Shown: piece after piece, positions 17,757-25,910 of the stretch | Layout: each line of letters opens with the position of its first letter | How positions within the stretch are numbered: position 1 is the first letter of the stretch | Notes under the pieces: model-generated | Told to the model about the DNA's origin: nothing | The model's database searches: none | The model's input: only the letters and a program-made list of their open reading frames with translations | Made by a program: the position numbers and the translations under genes | NCBI GenBank assembly: GCA_002440085.1 | Contig: DJRM01000119.1 | Coordinates: 1 to 25,957, forward strand | From: Bacteroidales bacterium UBA6360 | GTDB lineage: Bacteria > Bacteroidota > Bacteroidia > Bacteroidales > UBA932 | DNA length: 25,957 bases | Direction of reading: 5' to 3'

Positions 17757-20374
17757 TGAACAGAAAAATAACTGCGGCCATCGTTGCTGCGCTTTCTGCA
17801 ATCAGTTGTACAGAAAGCAGAGAAAACACGGGAATACGCACGGAAGCGCTTGACAGTTCGCTCTGGAAGAAATCGGAGTGGATTGCCGCTGCGGATGCTC
17901 CGGTCGTGAAGGGTGTAATAAGCGGAGTCATCGAAGGCACCGCAAACGAACGCAGGGAAAGGGCGGCGGACGGCGCAAGCTGGTTTGTCAGCGACGTCAT
18001 GAACCCGGAGAAAGTGGAAAAGGCCGTCTGGATGACAACCGGTCTTGGCGTCTACCGAATATTCCTCAACGGGACTGAGGTCGGGAATGAGTTCCTCAAA
18101 CCGGGATTCACTCATTACGAGAAAACAAGGCTTTCTTTCACCTACGACATCACGGACGCGTTCAAAAAAGGCTCCGGAGAACTCAACAGGCTCTCCGCGC
18201 AGGTGACGCCGGGATGGTGGGCGGACAAAATCATAACCCCGTATGGCCACGACGGAATGATTGGCAGCAAACCGGCATTCAGAGGAGTCCTTCAGCTCAC
18301 TTTCGCCGACGGCAGCGTTCAGAATTTCGGGACGAACCTCACGGAATGGAAGGCAGGAATCACCGGGCCTGTGACCCATGCCTCGATTTTTGACGGCGAG
18401 GAGTACGACGCGCGCATCCCTCAGGGCTATCTCACCCCGGAGAAGCTCGGAGTTCCTGAGAAATTCGACGAATTTAAGGGAAATATATTCCCGTCTGACG
18501 GGGCGGAAGTCTATCTTCGCCGCGACCTTACGCTCAAGCCGCAGACGGCATACGTCTGGAAGGATGTCGAGAATGTCAAGGAAAATGAATATGGCAAGGT
18601 GGTGATCGCCAGGGAATATACCCATGGAGAGGAGATGACAGTCAATGCGGGCGAAAACCTCGTCCTCGATTTCGGGCAGAATACGGCAGGCATTCCGGAG
18701 TTCGAGTTCAGCGCCGCCGATGGCACTGTCCTGACCTTCCTGCCGGCGGAAATACTGAACGACGGGAACGGTGCGCTGAGACGCGGAATGGACGGGCCGG
18801 AGGGCAGCATACACAGAACAAATCTGCGCGCACATAACATCGGCATTCGACTCTTCTATACTTTCGGAGCGGGCAAAGGATTTGTCTCCTACCATCCTTG
18901 CAGCACATTCTTCGGCTATCGTTACGCCTCAGTCAGCGCCACGGCCCCAGTGAAGATTCGTTCCATAGTGACCATCCCTGTAAGTTCCATAACGAAAGAA
19001 CTTGAGACCGGCACGCTCACGACCGGCAACGCGCTCATCAACCAACTTATTTCCAACACGGTCTGGGGGCAGCGTTCCAACTACCTTTCCGTACCGACAG
19101 ACTGTCCTCAAAGAAACGAACGCCTCGGATGGACCGCCGACACGCAGGTTTTCGCGGAAACCGGCTCATTCTTCGCGAATACCGACAGATTCTTCCACAA
19201 ATGGACACGTGACCTGCGTGACACCCAAACAGAACTCGGAGGACTTCCGGGAGTCGCTCCTTTCGCACAATACGGTGCAGCGCCAAATGAGATGATGAGG
19301 GTCGGCTGGGCTGACGCAGGAGTAATCGTTCCCTGGGTTGTCTGGAAGCAGTTCGGAGACAATTCGATCGTTGACGAGAACTGGGAGGCGATGGAAAGGT
19401 TCATCACTCACGTGAACGAGACGAAATATGACCATGCGGCCCTCGCGGCGGAGAATGGCAACGACCAGTATGCGGACTGGCTCAGCTATGAGGCGCTTGA
19501 AAGTCACTCTCCAAAGTTCGACAAGGACGCTTCAGGGAAAAGGACGCTGAAGAAGGACTATGACGAGTATTGGGACTATCTCGGAGCAAGTTACTGGGCA
19601 ATCGATGCCGCGATGATGCGCGACATGGCAAAGGCCACCGGACGCGACTGGAAAATCTATGAGTCGATGACGGTCGCCGCAAAGAGCTACCTCAGGGAGA
19701 ACTTCCTCAACTCCGACGGCAGCTTCCGGAACGCCGTGTTCAACACGATGCAGACTCCCGCGCTCTTCGCCCTCAAGAACGGGCTTGTGGAAGGACAGGC
19801 AAAGGATAACATGACCGCACGCCTGCGTAAAAACTTCGAGGAGCACGGAATGTGCCTCCAGACAGGCTTTCTCGGCACGTCAATCCTGATGCCGACCCTC
19901 TCCGAAAACGGGATGGCCGACATAGCCTATAACCTCCTGTTTCAGAGGAAGAACCCGAGCTGGCTCTATTCAGTCGATAACGGGGCGACCACAATCTGGG
20001 AGCGCTGGAACAGCTACACCATCGAGAGCGGGATGGGTCCGAAGGGCATGAACAGCTTCAACCACTACGCCTACGGATGCGTCTGCGAATGGCTCTGGAA
20101 GACAGCGGCCGGCATCGCAGCCGACACCGAAGCACCTGGCTTCAGGCACATCATAATGAAGCCCGTCCCTGACCGCCGCCTCGGCTCCCTCAAGGCCTCC
20201 TACAAGTCCGCTGCAGGACTCATCACAAGCGAGTGGAAATATGACGGCGACCTCTGGGAATGGCATTTCAGCATCCCTGAAGGCAGCACCGCCACCGTCT
20301 GCCTGCCCGATGGCGGCGCCCCGACGGAATACGGCCCCGGCAGCCACTCCGTAAGGCTCACGCCCGGCAAATAG
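17756..20374 (+). CDS. Family GH78 alpha-L-rhamnosidase lipoprotein
   Basis: This 872-aa enzyme is predicted to release terminal alpha-L-rhamnose with inversion, from rhamnosides of plant glycosides or pectic and gum side chains. The lipobox cysteine is residue 18 (LSAISCTES). N-terminal beta-sandwich domains cover about residues 30-410. The (alpha/alpha)6 catalytic barrel follows, with DCPQRNERLGWTAD (449-462) carrying the predicted general acid Glu455. TTIWERWNSY carries the predicted general base Glu749. A C-terminal beta-domain ends the protein. All key family motifs are intact. It is the second gene of the BglX-like operon and stops just before a bidirectional terminator shared with the converging GH88 gene. 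Confidence 0.96.
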   Translation: MNRKITAAIVAALSAISCTESRENTGIRTEALDSSLWKKSEWIAAADAPVVKGVISGVIEGTANERRERAADGASWFVSDVMNPEKVEKAVWMTTGLGVYRIFLNGTEVGNEFLKPGFTHYEKTRLSFTYDITDAFKKGSGELNRLSAQVTPGWWADKIITPYGHDGMIGSKPAFRGVLQLTFADGSVQNFGTNLTEWKAGITGPVTHASIFDGEEYDARIPQGYLTPEKLGVPEKFDEFKGNIFPSDGAEVYLRRDLTLKPQTAYVWKDVENVKENEYGKVVIAREYTHGEEMTVNAGENLVLDFGQNTAGIPEFEFSAADGTVLTFLPAEILNDGNGALRRGMDGPEGSIHRTNLRAHNIGIRLFYTFGAGKGFVSYHPCSTFFGYRYASVSATAPVKIRSIVTIPVSSITKELETGTLTTGNALINQLISNTVWGQRSNYLSVPTDCPQRNERLGWTADTQVFAETGSFFANTDRFFHKWTRDLRDTQTELGGLPGVAPFAQYGAAPNEMMRVGWADAGVIVPWVVWKQFGDNSIVDENWEAMERFITHVNETKYDHAALAAENGNDQYADWLSYEALESHSPKFDKDASGKRTLKKDYDEYWDYLGASYWAIDAAMMRDMAKATGRDWKIYESMTVAAKSYLRENFLNSDGSFRNAVFNTMQTPALFALKNGLVEGQAKDNMTARLRKNFEEHGMCLQTGFLGTSILMPTLSENGMADIAYNLLFQRKNPSWLYSVDNGATTIWERWNSYTIESGMGPKGMNSFNHYAYGCVCEWLWKTAAGIAADTEAPGFRHIIMKPVPDRRLGSLKASYKSAAGLITSEWKYDGDLWEWHFSIPEGSTATVCLPDGGAPTEYGPGSHSVRLTPGK

Positions 20375-20412
20375 GAGACACCGCACATCATAAAAGAACC
20401 CGTGTGTAATGA

Positions 20413-20450
20413 TAAACCCCGAAAGTCAGACAAAAAACTTTCGGGGTTTA
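20413..20450. terminator. Bidirectional intrinsic terminator between GH78 and GH88 genes
   Basis: A perfect 14-bp stem (20413-20426 with 20437-20450, TAAACCCCGAAAGT and its complement) encloses a 10-base loop. The arms end in AAA and TTT, so each strand finishes in a T-rich stretch. It sits between two converging genes, 39 bases after one stop and 25 bases after the other, as expected for a shared terminator. Confidence 0.82.
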
Positions 20451-20474
20451 TTATCCGTTTAGTCTCGCTGAAAC

Positions 20475-21701
20475 TTACTCCACCGGGTTCTCGCCGTTCT
20501 GGATGTGGCGTTTGCGGACGAGGGCTTCGAGGAGATAGTAGTCGGCGTAGTTGAGAGGGACGTCGATGCTGCCGCCGTGAGGGATGCTGCCCACGGAGTG
20601 CTGGAGGAGGAACCCGCCGTTAGTGCCGAGAGCGGCGCGGTATGGAGCGGCGGAGAGGGAGCTGACAATCTTGTCGGCAGCGGCAAGATAACTGTCATTT
20701 TTCGTGTACTCCCAAAGTTCATAAAGAGCAGATGCCATTATGGCTCCGGCAGACGCATCCCTCTGGTTCACGTATTTCTCGTACGCAGGCGTAACCTTCG
20801 CATACTCAACCGCGTCATAGTCCCACAGCGGGATGAAATCCTCCGGCATATTCTTCTCATTGATGAGGAAATCGGCGATATGGCGGGCCTGTTCAAGATA
20901 GCGGGGAGCCTTAGTGTAGCGGTAGGTGGCAGTGTAGCCGTAGAGCGCCCATGACTGTCCCCTTGACCAGCGGGATTCGTCCCCTGCGCCCTGTGCGGTC
21001 TCGCGGCTGCGGACGGCGCCTGTCTCCGGATCGTAGTCAACCACGTGGTAGCAGCTGTAGTCGCTGCGGAAATGGTGCTCCATCGTCTTGTCAGCGTGGC
21101 TTATGGCGATATTGCGGAATGTCGGGTCTCCGGAAATCTCGCTTGCGCGGAAAAGAAGTTCGAGGTTCATCATGTTGTCGATGATGACAGGGCAGATCCA
21201 TCCCCTCTCCTTCTGCCAGCCACCGGTGACGTTCCATGACTGGATGATGCCTGCCTTGGGACGGAAGCGGGTTGCAAGGGACTTCGCGGTGTTTACGAGC
21301 ACGGTGTCATATCCGGGGATATTCTTGAGCCTGAGCCCGTTGCCATAGCTGTCGTAGACCATGAAACCGACGTCGTGGTGCTCCGTGAAGTACTGAAGGT
21401 TATGGAGAGCCTCCGTCTGCTTCTGCGCATGCACTGCATAGTCCTCTTTTCCTGTGAGTTCATACATATACCACATCGTGCCGGCGAAGAATCCGCTGAC
21501 CCAGTCCCTTTCCGGAACGAAGACCACCTTCCCGTCCTTGACAGTCGACGGGAATCTGACCGCGCCGCCCTCTTCGGACTCGGCAATGAGCCCGGCAAGC
21601 TGCTTCTCGGCAAAGCTGACGTTGTCGTCAATGATGTCGTTCTTCGGAGTGCAGGCAAATGCCGTCAACAGAAGAACTGGCAATAAAAGTTTCTTTTTCA
21701 T
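20475..21701 (-). CDS. Family GH88 unsaturated uronyl hydrolase lipoprotein
   Basis: This 408-aa enzyme of the GH88 (UGL) type removes 4,5-unsaturated uronic acid from the non-reducing end of oligosaccharides made by polysaccharide lyases, by hydrating the double bond. The lipobox cysteine is residue 17 (LTAFACTPK). The (alpha/alpha)6 barrel shows the two catalytic-type aspartates Asp110 (EHHDVGF) and Asp175 (VIIDNMMNL), plus RWSRGQSWALYG (244-255), a family hallmark. A related GH105-type specificity cannot be fully excluded, but the HHDVGF motif favours GH88. No lyase is encoded in the window, so its substrate must be produced elsewhere. It is downstream of the tRNA-Ser terminator, and I could not identify a consensus promoter in the 49 bases between that hairpin and the ATG. 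Confidence 0.92.
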   Translation of the reverse strand: MKKKLLLPVLLLTAFACTPKNDIIDDNVSFAEKQLAGLIAESEEGGAVRFPSTVKDGKVVFVPERDWVSGFFAGTMWYMYELTGKEDYAVHAQKQTEALHNLQYFTEHHDVGFMVYDSYGNGLRLKNIPGYDTVLVNTAKSLATRFRPKAGIIQSWNVTGGWQKERGWICPVIIDNMMNLELLFRASEISGDPTFRNIAISHADKTMEHHFRSDYSCYHVVDYDPETGAVRSRETAQGAGDESRWSRGQSWALYGYTATYRYTKAPRYLEQARHIADFLINEKNMPEDFIPLWDYDAVEYAKVTPAYEKYVNQRDASAGAIMASALYELWEYTKNDSYLAAADKIVSSLSAAPYRAALGTNGGFLLQHSVGSIPHGGSIDVPLNYADYYLLEALVRKRHIQNGENPVE

Positions 21702-21750
21702 AATCCGTTAGTGTTATATTTAATTGATTCAAAACTTCTTGAAGAACAAT

Positions 21751-21783
21751 AAAGGTCAGCTAAAAGCAACTTAGCTGACCTTT
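21751..21783 (-). terminator. Intrinsic terminator downstream of tRNA-Ser
   Basis: A perfect 13-bp stem (21751-21763 with 21771-21783, AAAGGTCAGCTAA and its complement) has a 7-base loop and begins 10 bases after the tRNA 3' end in the leftward direction. The following bases are TTATTGTTCTT-like, moderately T-rich. It separates the tRNA from the GH88 gene. Confidence 0.75.
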
Positions 21784-21792
21784 TCTCCTCTG

Positions 21793-21880
21793 CGGTGAGA
21801 GGGGGATTCGAACCCCCGGAACCCTAATCGAGTTCGGCAGTTTAGCAAACTGCTGGTTTCAGCCACTCACCCATCTCACC
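21793..21880 (-). tRNA. tRNA-Ser (anticodon GCU)
   Basis: This 88-nt class II tRNA pairs an acceptor stem GGTGAGA with TCTCACC. It has a D-arm GGGTGAGTGGCTGAAACC, an anticodon stem GCAGT/ACTGC around the loop TTGCTAA (anticodon GCT), a long variable arm, and a T-arm GGGGG-TTCGAAT-CCCCC. The discriminator is G and the CCA end is not encoded. It reads AGC/AGU serine codons. It has its own consensus promoter and terminator. Confidence 0.97.
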
Positions 21881-21882
21881 AG

Positions 21883-21929
21883 TTGTTGTACCAATCTGTC
21901 CCGCAAAAGGGACAGCAAAGGTACAACAA
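21883..21929. repeat. 47-nt interrupted palindrome overlapping the tRNA-Ser promoter
   Basis: Outer arms TTGTTGTACC (21883-21892) and GGTACAACAA (21920-21929) are perfect 10-bp complements. Inner arms CTGTCCC (21896-21902) and GGGACAG (21909-21915) add 7 bp, with small internal loops of 3 and 4 bases and a 6-base apical loop. It covers the -7 element and ends 2 bases from the tRNA 5' end. Confidence 0.7.
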
Positions 21930-21947
21930 AATAATTGCTTTAACAAA
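21916..21947 (-). promoter_or_regulatory. Promoter of tRNA-Ser
   Basis: Leftward, TTTG (21947-21944), 20 bases, then TACCTTTG (21923-21916) match both elements of the Bacteroidetes promoter with ideal spacing. Transcription would start about 28 bases before the mature tRNA 5' end, inside the inner arm of the palindrome. Confidence 0.65.
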
Positions 21948-21965
21948 TTTTTATTTTCATCGGGT

Positions 21966-22003
21966 TTCTGGCGTCGTCAGCCACCGGGCAGACTGCGCCA
22001 GAA
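21966..22003 (-). terminator. Possible terminator of the fimbrillin-like operon
   Basis: TTCTGGCG (21966-21973) and CGCCAGAA (21996-22003) form an 8-bp stem around a 22-base loop, three bases after the stop of the 480-aa gene. The downstream leftward sequence is A-rich rather than T-rich, so this is a weak candidate. Confidence 0.35.
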
Positions 22004-22006
22004 CCG

Positions 22007-23449
22007 TTATTTGTAGAACACGGTCATGCCGGAAATCCATGAATTTGCATCCTTTCTGCTTACCGTAAGAGAAGAACCGGATTTTTCTTCAGGGACTACG
22101 AAATCAATGAAACCGGCATTTGCACTCACACCGGCGTAAACAACGTCTTCCGTTGCCAAAGCTGCTCCGTCAGCATTCAACTCCAATTTACTACTATTGA
22201 AGCCAATAACGGGGTGAGTATAAACACGAACCCTGCTTACAGTCTTGCCCGACGCGGGATTGATGGTTATAACACCCTTCGTGCCATTATCATACGCCAC
22301 TCTCAAGGCCTGAGGATACTGAGATTTGCCATTGTCTTTCCATACAGTGCATCCCACGGCCGAAAGCGGAGTCGTACCATCTGATGCCGTAAGGTCAGAA
22401 AGAGACGCTGTAGGATCATCATTACTTACAGCGGATGCCACCGAGAAATCGCAATATGCAGAAGTCTCCACGACACACCCGGAGCCGGAAATGTTGAACG
22501 GTATGACATTTATCTTGTCCTTGACGACTGCAACAGACGGAAGAGTCACAGTTCTCGTGATTGTTTTCGTGTCCGATGTCACCGTAACTGTCAGACTCGT
22601 TCCTGCCGGAATTTCCGACGGATTCATAATGTACCAAACATTATAAACCCCGCCAGTCTTTTCAATCCCCGCCGCATTGAGCGCCGTTACAGAATTACCG
22701 AAGTTTTCGGAAGAAACGCTATTGTTCTTATCGGTTGCGAACTGGCCGATTTTCGCCGCGTCATAGTCTTCACCGAGGTCAACATAAGCCATACCTACAA
22801 GAGCGTCATTCTTTGTGGCAGTCTTGTCGAGAGCAAATGAAACCGCGTGTATTTTTTCTGTTCCGAGAACATTAGCTTCGTCGGAGAGTTCAAGCTTTAC
22901 CGGAGCGAACAGCCTCTTGAAGCTGACCGCCTCAACGGCAGAAGCCTGAGATTCGCCGAACCGAGCCTTTCCGATGAGGAAATCCATGTTCGGATCGAAA
23001 GACGTCGCTGAAGGATATTGGACACAATAGAGGCGGAGCTTAACCTGTTTTTTATTCCCAGGAAGTTCATTTTTCGAGGTGTACGGCAGCACAAAGGCAT
23101 AGTCGTAGGATTCCGCGCCGGAAATGGCGGAGTGGCTGAAAGTCCAGTTGCCGTTGCCGTCGGGGGTTCCGAGAATCTGGGTGCTGAGGCCACTGAGGGT
23201 CCGGTCGCCGTCGTTGGCGGCATAGTAGACCGACATGTACTCCTTGTTGGTGAGATGGACGCCGACCCCGCTCTCGTAGAGGGATTTCACCTCAGGAATG
23301 TCAGCACATTCAGTCGAGACAGAGACAATCCTAGATATTGTTTTTGGAACAACCTGTCCTTCTTCGTAGACTTTCTGGCAGGAAACAAACGAGGAGGAGA
23401 GGACGAAGAGAGGCGTAAGCGCCAATGTCGTTATGATAGTTTTTTTCAT
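22007..23449 (-). CDS. Fimbrillin-like surface lipoprotein
   Basis: This 480-aa protein has a lipobox cysteine at residue 24 (SSFVSCQKVYEEG). The first about 335 residues have the look of a fimbrillin-like protein: a polar start, an internal beta-rich region with FKRLFAPVKLEL, and a closing strand KDKINVIPFNI. Residues about 340-480 form a second beta-rich segment (VSRVRVYTHP, SSLTVSRKDANSWISGMTVFY) of a type I could not assign. Likely role: outer-membrane surface subunit or adhesin; polymerisation into a fimbria is not shown. It starts 15 bases after the 56-aa gene's stop and is the last gene of the operon. The fimbrillin assignment rests on overall pattern, not a strict motif. Confidence 0.8.
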   Translation of the reverse strand: MKKTIITTLALTPLFVLSSSFVSCQKVYEEGQVVPKTISRIVSVSTECADIPEVKSLYESGVGVHLTNKEYMSVYYAANDGDRTLSGLSTQILGTPDGNGNWTFSHSAISGAESYDYAFVLPYTSKNELPGNKKQVKLRLYCVQYPSATSFDPNMDFLIGKARFGESQASAVEAVSFKRLFAPVKLELSDEANVLGTEKIHAVSFALDKTATKNDALVGMAYVDLGEDYDAAKIGQFATDKNNSVSSENFGNSVTALNAAGIEKTGGVYNVWYIMNPSEIPAGTSLTVTVTSDTKTITRTVTLPSVAVVKDKINVIPFNISGSGCVVETSAYCDFSVASAVSNDDPTASLSDLTASDGTTPLSAVGCTVWKDNGKSQYPQALRVAYDNGTKGVITINPASGKTVSRVRVYTHPVIGFNSSKLELNADGAALATEDVVYAGVSANAGFIDFVVPEEKSGSSLTVSRKDANSWISGMTVFYK

Positions 23450-23464
23450 TGTTTTTCCTCCGTC

Positions 23465-23635
23465 TTAAAGTGATTCCCAAATGTTGTAGTTGCTCTGCGT
23501 GTCGCTGATCGTGCCATCGTTCCAGTCGTTCACGGAAGCGGCGAAACCTGTTTCCAAGGTCATTTCAAGCAGGAAAAAATCCGGGGAGGAGTAGCCCCCC
23601 CCAGAAATTCCTGAAGTCTTACATAACTTCTTCAT
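23465..23635 (-). CDS. Small 56-aa protein of a fimbrillin-like operon, unknown function
   Basis: An ATG at 23635 opens a 56-codon frame ending at TAA (23465-23467): MKKLCKTSGISGGG..., then SSPDFFLLEMTLE and an acidic, Asn/Trp-containing tail ending NIWESL. It has no signal peptide. It fits tightly between two operon genes (29 bases after one, 15 before the next), which favours a real gene. It resembles the short proteins often seen beside Bacteroidales surface-lipoprotein genes, with an MKK start, a central SP-(D/E) hydrophobic stretch and an acidic aromatic tail; these have no established function that I know of. The codons for Gly12-Gly14 are made by a run of eight G (23595-23602), where slippage would shift the frame. 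Confidence 0.7.
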   Translation of the reverse strand: MKKLCKTSGISGGGYSSPDFFLLEMTLETGFAASVNDWNDGTISDTQSNYNIWESL

Positions 23636-23664
23636 AGTAAATCAGTCAGATTAGCATTATGATT

Positions 23665-25860
23665 CTATCTGTTTTCGGTGTCGACCATGCAGCGTACGGC
23701 AAATCCCTGTGCTCTGTTGGCAGAGTAGGTCTTCTTTCCTTTACTGTCGCCTGCGGCTCCGCCATAACCTCCGGAGAAGTAGCAATGCTCAAGGACGTAA
23801 GACTGATTACCAAAACCGGTACCGGCACCGGCCGGAGAATTTGACCAATACAGAGCTCCGGCTGCCGAATTTGAATATTCCTTACTTCCGATCTTGACAT
23901 ATGTACGATTCCCCCAATTAGCCTTATCTCCCCAAAGAGCACCAATATAAATCCAATAATCGTTTGCGCCGCCATCAAGAGGAATCTCCACCACTGAAGC
24001 CAACTCAGGGAACAGGATGTCCTCCGTTTTTGTCACGTCGGTATGATTCATTTCATTGCGTTTTCCATACTTTATGGCATATTCGATGACATCACCGGAA
24101 GCCACGCGATAACCCTCAGGACACGGGTCATAGACTGTCTTGCCCATATCGTTGTTCTTGTCGTAGAACTCATCGGTTTCATTGCCTCCCCAGAGATTGC
24201 GGAACTCGCCGACATACCAATTGCCGTTGGATGTCCAGCCGTCGCCACTCGCATAAGCCCATCTGATAAATGGTTTTGCAAGAGCTGCCTTGAGGTCTGT
24301 TGATTCATCCACGAGGACACAATTGTAATGTTCTTGCTTGCTGACTGACCACATGAGTGGAGCAGGACGCCCCCACTGGAAATATGCTCCCCAGTCACCC
24401 TTCTGCGGGATTATCTCCTTGGTAGCCGGTCTCTTCGCTCCAAGGTTACGGTCCATCACGGACTTTCCTGTGCCAGGATAAGCATTGGCCTTAGGCTCCT
24501 CACCCGGCTCGTAGGAGTTAATCATATATGACCAGAGAAGATTGTAGTCCTTGTCATAAATTGCCACCACTCCCCAGGCAGAACTTCCGCAACTCTTTGA
24601 TTTCGGAGCCATCTCGACGGTCACCGTATAGTCTCCGTTCACCGGAGTGGTAGGCTTGTCATTATATGTCATCGTGCCGTCGGAAAGGCGGATGAGACCG
24701 TTGTTTCCAACATCCCCGGATGAAATGATACCCACATACTTAGGCTCGGCAACCTGCGAAAAGTCGCCGCGTGCCTTCACGTCGAATGTCACCTGATTCC
24801 AATTGCTTTCCGCGCTGCGCTCAACAAAATAGGTATTCTGCGCACCGTAGCACCAGCCGTTCACGAGATTTCTCTTCTCCACAGGCTCGTACCATGCGAA
24901 CGCGTTGCTTGAGGCATTGACCGAACCGAGGTCGATTGTAGTCATCGTGCCTGCCTCAAGCTTGCCCTTCTTCGCAAGTTCCACAGGGATGCTGACAGTC
25001 TCTTTCTTGTCATTGGCAAAAGTGACGACGGCATAGACAGTTGCTGAAGTCAAGTCTGCGCCAGGAAGGAGCGTGAGGTAGAGTTCCTGCTTGTCGGAGC
25101 CGATGGCCTTGAACTGCGCGTTGTCAGCAAGCGCGACCTTTGCAGAAGAGCTTGTCTTGCCGTTTTCCGGAACGACAATGGCCTTATTCTCGACGTCAAA
25201 GGCATATTCACCCGTGAGGACAGCCTCACCGGCAGCGTCGTAGAGCTGAACTGACTTGAGCATATAGTCGGCATAGTCGGTCGACGCGACGACAAAGCGG
25301 ATGTATGACATCGCATGGGTGAGAGAGAAGTCTATTTTCTTCGTATCGGCGGCAACCTGCGTGAATCCGTAGGCAAATCCGTTCTTTCCGATTTCCTTGT
25401 CACTCACCGCTGCCTGCTCCTGAAGTTCGGAGAGATTGCCATGAATCATGAAATCGTCCACGTTGAGATCCGCCTTCTCGGAATATGGATAGTAGATAAG
25501 AAAATTCTCGGTTCCTTTTTCCGGAAGTTTGAGTCCGTCAGCCTCTTCAGATTCGGGCTCGACAGGAATGAAGACGCCGTTTGACGAGCCGATGGAGGTG
25601 CGGAGAAGATTCGCACGGTAGTTGATGTTGTTCGTAGAACCCGAAACCGTGAAGATTCCGATTGCATCGTCCTTCGACCACACGAGTTTGTTTGTCGGAG
25701 CCTCGGCATCGGTGAATGCGGTCTTGGTGTCCGCCCACGTGAAGCCTCCCTCAAGTGTCACGGCCGGTTTCGTCGATGTTCCGGAGGTCTCCGCGAGCTG
25801 TTCATTTGTGCAGGCTGCCAGCACGAGCGCGGCAGTGCAGAAAATCATTATCTTTTTCAT
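23665..25860 (-). CDS. Fimbrillin-like lipoprotein with C-terminal FISUMP domain
   Basis: This 731-aa protein has a lipobox cysteine at residue 17 (VLAACTNEQ). Residues about 25-315 form a fimbrillin-like domain, with TKTAFT, LVWSKDDAIGIF, IDFSLTHAMSYIRFVV and a closing AGTMTTIDLG. A spacer of about 120 residues follows. Residues about 435-727 match a Fibrobacter succinogenes major paralogous domain: SVMDRNLGA (467-475), GAYFQWGR (491-498), YDPCPEGYRV (577-586), ALYWSNSP (669-676) and RAQGFAVRC (716-724). This pairing of an anchoring fimbrillin fold with a C-type-lectin-like terminal domain suggests a surface adhesin or fimbrial tip subunit (inference). It is the first gene of the operon, followed after 29 bases by the 56-aa gene. 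Confidence 0.9.
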   Translation of the reverse strand: MKKIMIFCTAALVLAACTNEQLAETSGTSTKPAVTLEGGFTWADTKTAFTDAEAPTNKLVWSKDDAIGIFTVSGSTNNINYRANLLRTSIGSSNGVFIPVEPESEEADGLKLPEKGTENFLIYYPYSEKADLNVDDFMIHGNLSELQEQAAVSDKEIGKNGFAYGFTQVAADTKKIDFSLTHAMSYIRFVVASTDYADYMLKSVQLYDAAGEAVLTGEYAFDVENKAIVVPENGKTSSSAKVALADNAQFKAIGSDKQELYLTLLPGADLTSATVYAVVTFANDKKETVSIPVELAKKGKLEAGTMTTIDLGSVNASSNAFAWYEPVEKRNLVNGWCYGAQNTYFVERSAESNWNQVTFDVKARGDFSQVAEPKYVGIISSGDVGNNGLIRLSDGTMTYNDKPTTPVNGDYTVTVEMAPKSKSCGSSAWGVVAIYDKDYNLLWSYMINSYEPGEEPKANAYPGTGKSVMDRNLGAKRPATKEIIPQKGDWGAYFQWGRPAPLMWSVSKQEHYNCVLVDESTDLKAALAKPFIRWAYASGDGWTSNGNWYVGEFRNLWGGNETDEFYDKNNDMGKTVYDPCPEGYRVASGDVIEYAIKYGKRNEMNHTDVTKTEDILFPELASVVEIPLDGGANDYWIYIGALWGDKANWGNRTYVKIGSKEYSNSAAGALYWSNSPAGAGTGFGNQSYVLEHCYFSGGYGGAAGDSKGKKTYSANRAQGFAVRCMVDTENR

Positions 25861-25902
25861 AAATTCTTACTTTTTGATGAGAAGCCGTCCCTGCCTTCAA
25901 CG

Positions 25903-25910
25903 CAAAGACA
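25903..25910 (-). promoter_or_regulatory. Weak candidate -7 element for the FISUMP lipoprotein operon
   Basis: Leftward, TGTCTTTG (25910-25903) differs from TAnnTTTG at one position and lies 43 bases ahead of the ATG at 25860. No TTTG is found at the expected upstream distance. Confidence 0.25.

Noticed and set aside
17750..18895. Open frame of 381 codons on the minus strand
   Set aside because: It is the antisense shadow of the N-terminal part of the GH78 gene; Arg- and Cys-rich composition, no domain.
21881..22006. Possible integrated-element attachment site next to the tRNA-Ser gene
   Set aside because: No integrase, no duplicated tRNA 3' end and no mobile-element gene are visible in the window; the palindrome alone is at the tRNA 5' side.
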